From NCBI GenBank assembly GCA_020796225.1, contig CM036774.1:27432791-27496790 (forward strand): a stretch of DNA of 64,000 nucleotides, given 5' to 3'. This DNA comes from Arion vulgaris (Eukaryota; Mollusca; Gastropoda; Stylommatophora; Arionidae). The notes under the pieces are model-generated. The model did no database searches. It saw nothing but the letters and a program-made list of their open reading frames with translations, and was not told the origin of the DNA. Below are positions 56,750-64,000 of this stretch, one piece after another. Position numbers and translations under genes: made by a program. Numbering within the stretch: the stretch's first letter is position 1; each line of letters begins with the position of its first letter.

Positions 56750-57315
56750 CATTAACACGCATGACCACATTGACACCCATGACCACATTCATACGCAGGA
56801 CCGCACTGACACTCATGACCACATTGACACGCAGAACCACATTGACGCGCATGACCACATTGACACGCATGACCACATTGACACTCTGACACATTGACAC
56901 TTATGACCACATTGACACGCATGACCACATTGACACATGACCACATTGACACGCATGACCACATTGACACGCATGACCACATTGACACGCAGGACCACAT
57001 TGACACTCATGACCACATTGACACTCATGACCACATTGACACTCATGACCACATTGACACGCATGACCACATTGACACGCATGACCACATTGCCACTCAT
57101 GACCACATTGACACTCATGACCACATTGACACGCATGACCACATTGACACGCATGACCACATTGACACTCATGACCACATTGACACGCATGACCACACTG
57201 ACACTCATGACCACATTGACACGCATGACCACATTGACACGCATGACCACATTGACACGCATGACCACATTGACACGCATGACCACATTGACACGCAGGA
57301 CCACATTGACAAATA
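56750..57315. repeat. 18-bp array (GACCACATTGACACGCAT), about 31 copies
   Basis: Two interchangeable variants (ACGCAT and ACTCAT). Open in plus and minus frames. Confidence 0.95.
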
Positions 57316-57454
57316 TTCTGATGAAAGGATGCCAGATTACTAATTATTTCTCAAACAAAATTTTGTTTCACAGATCAAACAAAAATTAGAGTACCATTAT
57401 GACCTTGGTTAACATATCGTTGTTGAAAGTGACGTCGTTCTCGAAGGTAGTATT

Positions 57455-58292
57455 GAAACAAGAACAGTCTGTCTACATTCACTAACTTACATCTAGCAGT
57501 AATCTTACTGTCTGTCTACATTCACTAACTTACATCTAGCAGTAATCTTACTGTCCGTCTACATTCACTAACTTACATCTAGCAGTAATCTTACTGTCTG
57601 TCTACATTCGCTAACTTACATCTAGCAGTAATCTTACTGTCTGTCTACATTCACTAACTTACATCTAACAGTAATCTTACAGTCTGTCTACATTCGCTAA
57701 CTTACATCTAGCAGTAATCTTACAGTCTGTCTACATTCGCTAACTTACATCTAGCAGTAATCTTACAGTCTGTCTACATTCGCTAACTTACATCTAGCAG
57801 TAATCTTACAGTCTGTCTACATTCGCTAACTTACATCTAGCAGTAATCTTACAGTCTGTCTACATTCGCTAACTTACATCTAGCAGTAATCTTACAGTCT
57901 GTCTACATTCGCTAACTTACATCTAGTAGTAATCTTACAGTCTGTCTACATTCACTAACTTACATCTAACAGTAATCTTACAGTCTGTCTACATTCGCTA
58001 ACTTACATCTAGCAGTAATCTTACAGTCTGTCTACATTCGCTAACTTACATCTAGCAGTAATCTTACTGTCTGTCTAAATTAGCTAACTTACATCTAGCA
58101 GTAATCTTACTGTCTGTCTACATTCGCTAACTTACATCTAGCAGTAATCGTACTGTCTGTCTACATTCGCTAACTTACATCTAGCAGTAATCTTACTGTC
58201 TGTCTACATTCGCTACTTACATCTAGTAGTAATCTTACTGTCTGTCTACATTCGCTACTTACATCTAGTAGTAATCTTACTGTCTGTCTACT
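57455..58292. repeat. 43-bp minisatellite, about 19 copies
   Basis: TACATTCGCTAACTTACATC plus TAGCAGTAATCTTACTGTCTGTC, with blocks of ACTGTC and ACAGTC variants. Confidence 0.95.
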
Positions 58293-58299
58293 TTTTCAA

Positions 58300-58760
58300 T
58301 TTCTGAGAACTCATCTGAGAATGATGTAATCATTTATACGGATGGTTCGGTGATTCGACGGGTGCGGAACTCGTGGGCTTTCACTGCTCAAGTCGGAGGG
58401 ATGTTGTGAAGGAAGACAGGGGTGTTTTGCCGTGACTACGAGCAGTCTCACTATGGAAATCACGGCAGTAACTAAAGCGATGGTTTGGCTGAAATCACAT
58501 ACTTTTATCCACGCATATTTTCTCAGTGACTAAAGTGAGTCGTTGAGGAGATCTAGGCTGACAAAAATGAGTTATATTTTTGTGCCAGGGCATGCAGGTG
58601 TAAGGAGACATGAACGTGCCTATAGGCACGCAGGTATGGCTGCTGTAAAAAGCGAGAAAGCAATGGACAAGGCTGATATTCTAAATTCCCTAAGGGGAGA
58701 GGACGTGTACATGATTCAAGTAATAGTGGTGAATCTACAACATTCACAAAATAGATAAGA
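58300..58760 (+). pseudogene. RNase H-LINE fragment with TDGS start motif
   Basis: Reads DVIIYTDGSVIRR (first RNase H Asp) at 58323-58361, then NSWAFTAQVGG, RLTKMSYIFVPGHAGVRRHE and MAAVKSEKAMDKADILNSLR. The only copy here that keeps both ends of the RNase H domain. It is frameshifted between them. Confidence 0.83.
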
Positions 58761-58764
58761 CTGC

Positions 58765-59655
58765 AGGAAAACTATTTGATTGGCAAAACACGTAATCACA
58801 AAGTACTGTAGTTTTACAAATTACAAAAACAATGACAAAATACAGCTACGTTTCGACCAACAAGGCCTTTATCAAGCAAACGAACAACAGGAGTGACAAA
58901 TTAAAAAAACAAATGGACGACCAAAACAAACGTTTCTAATGAAAATCTGGAAATAAAAACGAAAATCTGGGAATAAAACGAATAACGAAATAAATGTAAC
59001 ACAAAAACACACATAAAAACTAGAAATAGAACGGAAGAGAAACAATGAAAAAGCTAGTCAATATATAACTTGAATACATGCAACATATACCCATATAGAT
59101 TACAAGGCATGGGAAGAGAAAGTACTAAGAAGCATAGGAATGTAATACGTTGAGCCCACATGATCGCAAGGTACCATACAAAGAAATCAACCGATTCTCC
59201 AGAGCAAATCGACTGCGATCATCCGAGGAACACGATCGGATGGCTGTGACCTGGACATCGTGAGCTCCTAAATGGCCAGTATCATTGAAATGGGTGGCTA
59301 CAGGGTCACAGAGCATTGGCGTATGTCGCGCAAGTGTTGGGAGATTCCGTCACTGAGCCTCTTGCCTGTCTCACCGATATAAGCCTTGTTACACCGCTTA
59401 CAGATAATGGCATAGATAAGATTACGGGACTCGCATGTGAAACCATCGTCAATAAAAAACGTGGCTAAAGGAAAGATACAGTACGCGTCTGTATCACATA
59501 AGCACACGTATTGCAACGCCGACGGCCACACTGAACAGTGACAAAATGAGTCTGGATATTGGACTTAAGGCGATTGTGTACCAACATATCCTTAAGACAG
59601 AACGGGTCTCAGGATCTGACTTAGGATAGACAGATGACGAGTACCCATTTCAATT
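58765..59655 (-). mobile_element. Penelope-like element 3' end, minus copy
   Basis: The GIY-YIG part is in two frames (59531-59298 and 59316-59125): FTCESRNLIYAIICKRCNKA, YIGETGKRLSDGISQHLRDI, then PVATHFNDTGHLG, SCSSDDRSRFALENRLISLY and NVLHSYAS-stop. The 3' UTR follows with TTGCTTGATAAAGGCCTTGT. No array. Frameshift near 59305. Confidence 0.87.
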
Positions 59656-60110
59656 ATACTGGCTCGTATAATTGTATGTAATTCCACTGCCTTGCTAAAC
59701 TACGCCCACTGGGAATATGCACCCTCTTAGAATTCTGATCTTTTTTTCCATTCCGCTCTATTCGTATGTTTAGTTGTTTAATTTATGTAGCAGCCTAGGG
59801 TGTCTTAAACTGGTACACAACACTTGGAAAGGTAATACAAGAGAAGAACCAAAAAAAAGAATAGGAAAGAGAACGTTCTATCTGTCTCCACTAAACTCAC
59901 TAAACATAAGACAGTTATATACTTCAACTTATTGGTTTAATTATAATTCGTAGAACAAAGTATGAACTCTTAAACTACATGTGGTCTAAATCGCGATCGA
60001 CATAGTTCCACTCATAAGACACAAACTTTAAAAAAATACACAAGTATCAATATGGATGATAATCCAAAAAAATGCTAATCAAACAAGATACCACAGTATT
60101 CTTATACAAT
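59655..60110. other. Unassigned sequence
   Basis: AT-rich, nothing recognised. Confidence 0.5.
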
Positions 60111-60114
60111 ATAC

Positions 60115-60965
60115 TTATATATCGTAAAAATCATGATATCTATAGAAGAAAAGACAGGAATAGCAGTCGGTGGACAAAATATAAACAACCTAAGATACGC
60201 TGATGACACAATTCTCATGGCTACAAATGAACAAGATCTACAAGACTTGATAGACATACTAGTGAGAGAAAGTGAAAAGAAAGGATTAATCATGAATATA
60301 AAGAAAACAGAGGTTATGGTTGTCTCCAAGAAACACCAACATGTAATATCAAAATAAATAACACAACACTGAAACAAGTCCATCGATTCAAGTATCTGGG
60401 AACATTCCTAACATCAGATGGAAGATGTACAACAGAGATTAGGAGTAGAATAGCTCAAACGAAAGCAGTTTTTATGAAAATGAAGAACACACTATGCGTG
60501 AACTCACTACCAATGACATTGCGAAAACGAGTACTCCATTGCTATATTGAACCAATACTTATGTATGGCAGCGAATCATGGACAATAAATAAACAATCAA
60601 TACGATCATTGGAAGTCACAGAGATGTGGTTTTACAGAAGAATGCTGAAAATTCCATGGACAGCCAAGAAAACAAATGATGAGGTTTAAATCAGACCTGC
60701 ACACAAAGAAACCTTATCAAAAGAATAAGAATCCGACAATCAAGATTCTTCGGGCATATAATGCGAAGAGAAGGTTTAGAACATTTGGTGACTACAGGTA
60801 AAATTCAGGAAGGAGAGATCGTGGAAGACAGTGGGAGAAGATGTTGGATGGCCTGACATCGTGGTTCGACAAAATATCGACGTCAGAACTGATTACATGC
60901 ACCAAGCAGAGAAAGTTGTAGAGAGACATGATCGCCTACGCCGGCAGGCATGGCACTTGATTGAT
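60115..60965 (+). pseudogene. LINE reverse-transcriptase (YADD) C-terminal half
   Basis: NLRYADDTILMATNEQDLQD (catalytic YADD), LIDILVRESEKKGLIMNIKK and TEVMVVSKKHQ. After a frameshift: TLKQVHRFKYLGTFLTSDGR, LHCYIEPILMYGSESWTINK and VTEMWFYRRMLKIPWTAKKT. The end is WPDIVVRQNIDVRTDYMHQA. Same family as 17777-19510 and the array-free reference for it. Confidence 0.88.
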
Positions 60966-60989
60966 ACTTATATATATATATATATATAT
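60966..60989. repeat. (TA)n microsatellite at LINE 3' end
   Basis: TATATATATATATATATATA directly after the LINE end (TTGATTGATACT); the 19510 copy instead ends in (TTGA)n, TGATTGATTGATTG. Confidence 0.9.
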
Positions 60990-61254
60990 CAACCAGTTTG
61001 TATAATTCTATATCAATTCCACTTGAATCCTGTTCTATGTCCTAATGACTGTCAACAATGTAGAGTTTATTCACTCTTAATTTTGGTAGAGAACACAAGG
61101 TCGCTGACACAATTATTACCTAGTCGTGATTTCCAATGATGGAGTACCTCTCTCTCCCTAGTGGCCCAGAGGATAAGAGCACACTCCTACTGTCTTCTCA
61201 CTATATCTGTACTGATGGTTTATGATAGCTAGTCCTCGCTAAATCACGTTGTTC

Positions 61255-61515
61255 AAGTATAGTATGGAATAGTTCATGAAGTGGCTTGATGAATCTCCAC
61301 GGAATAGTTCATGAGGTGGCTTGATGAATCTCCATGGAATAGTTCATGAGGTGGCTTGATGAATCTCCATGGAATAGTTCATGAGGTGGCTTGATGAATT
61401 TCCATGGAATAGTTCATGTTGGCTTGATGAATCTCCATGGAATAGTTCATGAGGTGACTTGATGAATCTCTATGGAATAGTTCATGAAGTGGCTGGATGA
61501 ATCTCCATGGAATAG
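61255..61515. repeat. 35-bp minisatellite, about 7 copies
   Basis: GGAATAGTTCATGAGGTGGC plus TTGATGAATCTCCAT. Confidence 0.94.
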
Positions 61516-61519
61516 TTCT

Positions 61520-62185
61520 TAACCAACACAAACAAAAATCTCTGTAGATCTTGTTCCCGGGTCATCTGTTATGACTGGGATCCTGGAGTAGGGTGGGTCC
61601 AAACTTCGCCCTATCTGCTTCTTCTGGAACTCTCATCCTCGACGTATATAAACGCGAGCCAATGTTCTGAGGTTGGCCGCGCAGCAGGTGACTTGGGACA
61701 ATACCCATGTAGGTATTTGTAAATCTGCACACTTAGTTCTAAAAGATATCTGAGTTCAACCTCGGTCCCTGTACATGAAACAGGTGTCACGAAAAATGTC
61801 TGGATAAAAGTTTGTACTGCAATTCATAACTCTGGACTCAATTGTTCGACGTGTGCTCAGAATGGTTCTACTAATAGTTTCTGCAGTTCAACACAGATTA
61901 ACATCATGAAAGTTCTGGATTCTAGACTTAACAGTAGCTACAGGACACAACACTCAAAACATCCTGTGGCTCCATTTGTCATAAATTCTGGTTCCAACTT
62001 ACAGTTCACAAACCGACCAGGTATTCTCTGAGTGGTCGGCACCTAACACACGTATCTGTCTTCTAAGGACTGATGGTTCCTCTTATAATTCAACTAACTA
62101 TCCACATTCTCAATCTCATAGACAAATAGTATCACACATCATTCCAAAACTGAATATATCTCAAGACTCTACTGTATTTCTCTTG
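61520..62185. other. Unassigned sequence
   Basis: Average composition, no array or coding similarity recognised. Confidence 0.5.
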
Positions 62186-62189
62186 TGCT

Positions 62190-64000
62190 CAACAATCTAC
62201 CTGTCTTCCTCAACTTCACAAAAGTGACTGTCTTCCTCAACTTCACAAAAGTTATTTTCTTCCACAACTTCACACAAGTTACTGTCTTCCTCAACTTCAC
62301 ACAAGTTACTTTCTTCCTCAACTTCACACAAGTTACTGTCTTCCTCAACTTCACACAAGTTACTTTCTTCCTCAACTTCACACAAGTTACTTTCTTCCTC
62401 AACTTCATACAAGTTACTTTCTTCCTCAACTTCACACAAGTTACTGTCTTCCTCAACTTCACACAAGTTACTTTCTTCCTCAACTTCACACAAGTTACTT
62501 TCTTCCTCAACTTCACATCAAGTTACTTTCTTCCTCAACTTCACAAAGTTACTTTCTTCCTCAACTTCACACAGTTACTTTCTTCCTCAACTTACTATAA
62601 AGTTACTTTCTTCCTAACTTCACACAAGTTCATCTGTCTTCCTCAACTTCACACAAGTTACTGTCTTTCTCAACTTCACACAAGTTACTTTCTTCCTCAA
62701 CTTCACACAAGTTACTTTCTTCCTCAACTTCACACAAGTTACTTTCTTCCTCAACTTCACACAAGTGACTGTCTTCCTCAACTTACACAAGTTATTTCTT
62801 CCTCAACTTCACACAAGTTACTGTCTTCCTCAACTTCACACAAGTTACTGTCTTTCTCAACTTCACACAAGTTACTGTCTTCCTCAACTTCACACAAGTG
62901 ACTGTCTTTCTCAACTTCCCACAAGGGACTGTCTTTCTCAACTTCACACAAGTTACTGTCTTTTTCAACTTCACACAAGTTACTTTCTTCCTCAACTTCA
63001 CAAAGTTACTTTCTTCCTCAACTTCACACAAGTTACTTTCTTCCTCAACTTCACACAAGTTACTTTCTTCCTCAACTTCACACAAGTTACTTTCTTCCTC
63101 AACTTCACACAAGTTACTGTCTTTCTCAACTTCACACAAGTTACTGTCTTTCTCAACTTCACACAAGTTACTGTCTTTCTCAACTTCACACAAGTTACTG
63201 TCTTCCTCAACTTCACACAAGTTACTTTCTTCCTCAACTTCATACAAGTTACTGTCTTCCTCAACTTCACACAAGTTACTTTCTTTCTCAACTTCACACA
63301 AGTTACTTTCTTCCTCAACTTCATACAAGTTACTGTCTTCCTCAACTTCACACAAGTTACTTTCTTCCTCAACTTCCACAAGTTACTGTCTTCCTCAACT
63401 TCACACAAGTTCTTTCTTTCTCAACTTCACACAAGTTACTTTCTTCCTCAACTTAACACAAGTTACTGTCTTCCTCAACTTCATACAAGTTACTTTCTTC
63501 CTCAACTTCACACAAGTTACTTTCTTCCTCAACTTCCCACAAGTTACTTTCTTCCTCAACTTCACACAAGTTACTGTCTTCCTCAACTTCACACAAGTTA
63601 CTGTCTTCCTCAACTTCACACAAGTGACTGTCTTCCTCAACTTCACTCAAGTTACTGTCTTCCTCTAACTTACACAAGTGACTGTCTTCTCAACTTCCAC
63701 AAGTTACTGTCTTCCTCAACTTCACACAAGTTACTGTCTTCCTCAACTTCACACAAGTTACTTTCTTCCTCAACTTCACACAAGTTACTTTCTTCCTCAA
63801 CTTCACACAAGTTACTTTCTTCTCAACTTCATAAGTTACTTTCTTCCTCAACTTCACATAAGTTACTTTCTTCCTCAACTTCACACAAGTTACTGTCTTC
63901 CTCAACTTCACACAAGTTACTGTCTTTCTCAACTTCACACAAGTGACTGTCTTCCTCAACTTCACACAAGTGACTGTCTTTCTCAACTTCCCACAAGGGA
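62190..64000. repeat. 27-bp minisatellite, about 67 copies, continuing past the window
   Basis: CTTCCTCAACTTCACACAAG plus TTACT(G/T)T. Open frames of up to 393 codons on plus (VFLNFTQVT) and 195 on minus (CEVEEDSNL) reflect a stop-free 27-bp unit and are not evidence of a gene. Confidence 0.97.

Noticed and set aside
56750..57315. Telomeric or centromeric satellite
   Set aside because: The arrays are short, of many unrelated units, and interspersed with transposons and a gene.
17777..60965. An active autonomous LINE, Penelope or mariner
   Set aside because: Every coding region seen is truncated, frameshifted or lacks a catalytic residue.
62190..63946. Repetitive secreted or structural protein (393-codon ORF, VFLNFTQVT repeats)
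   Set aside because: Unit of 27 bp is stop-free in several frames on both strands; no signal peptide, no non-repetitive coding flank, no splice context.
864..64000. Preference for repeat units divisible by three
   Set aside because: Units of 9, 18, 27, 33, 36, 39, 42, 57, 78 and 87 bp coexist with 23, 25, 26, 28, 31, 32, 35, 37, 43, 47, 61, 65, 77 and 82 bp; no clear bias by eye.

Overview
The window is animal nuclear DNA, and one host gene can be recognised. Fourteen plus-strand exons between 864 and 34377 splice in one continuous frame (1,761 nt, 586 codons plus stop). They encode the C-terminal third of a DIP2 protein (disco-interacting protein 2), including nearly all of its second adenylate-forming (FAAL-like) domain and the family's usual C-terminus ending VAYNM. 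The upstream exons lie outside the window. The protein resembles lophotrochozoan (mollusc-like) DIP2 as I remember it. Retroelement density, AT richness and abundant minisatellites fit a mollusc or related invertebrate, but no species can be named.

Layout. 1-34500: the 3' half of DIP2, with 1.76 kb of coding sequence in 33.5 kb. Its introns are filled with tandem arrays and decayed transposons: RTE-like and RNase H-bearing LINEs, a Penelope-like element, a 2.2-kb Tc1/mariner-like element with intact ends, a MITE and several SINE families. 34500-64000: no host gene seen. This half holds minisatellites (unit length about 9 to 87 bp) and broken LINE, mariner, hAT, Penelope and SINE copies, many nested. 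It ends in a 27-bp array running off the window.

The unifying feature is where the arrays come from. Many repeat units are copies of a functional sequence next to or inside the array. Four arrays are built on DIP2 exon-intron junctions, so each unit carries a copy of the exon edge plus its splice donor or acceptor. One of these (25631-26146) has a 33-bp unit with no stop, so eleven extra donors are all in frame with the exon. Other arrays amplify a LINE reverse-transcriptase segment, LINE C-termini and 3' tails, a Penelope 3' UTR segment, and the end of a mariner transposase. Several arrays were later interrupted by transposons, giving a relative order of events.

All transposon coding regions seen here are frameshifted, stopped or truncated; none looks active. 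Coordinates of repeats and decayed elements are approximate to about 10-30 bp. Exon coordinates rest on GT/AG boundaries, phase matching and remembered DIP2 homology, not on transcript data.
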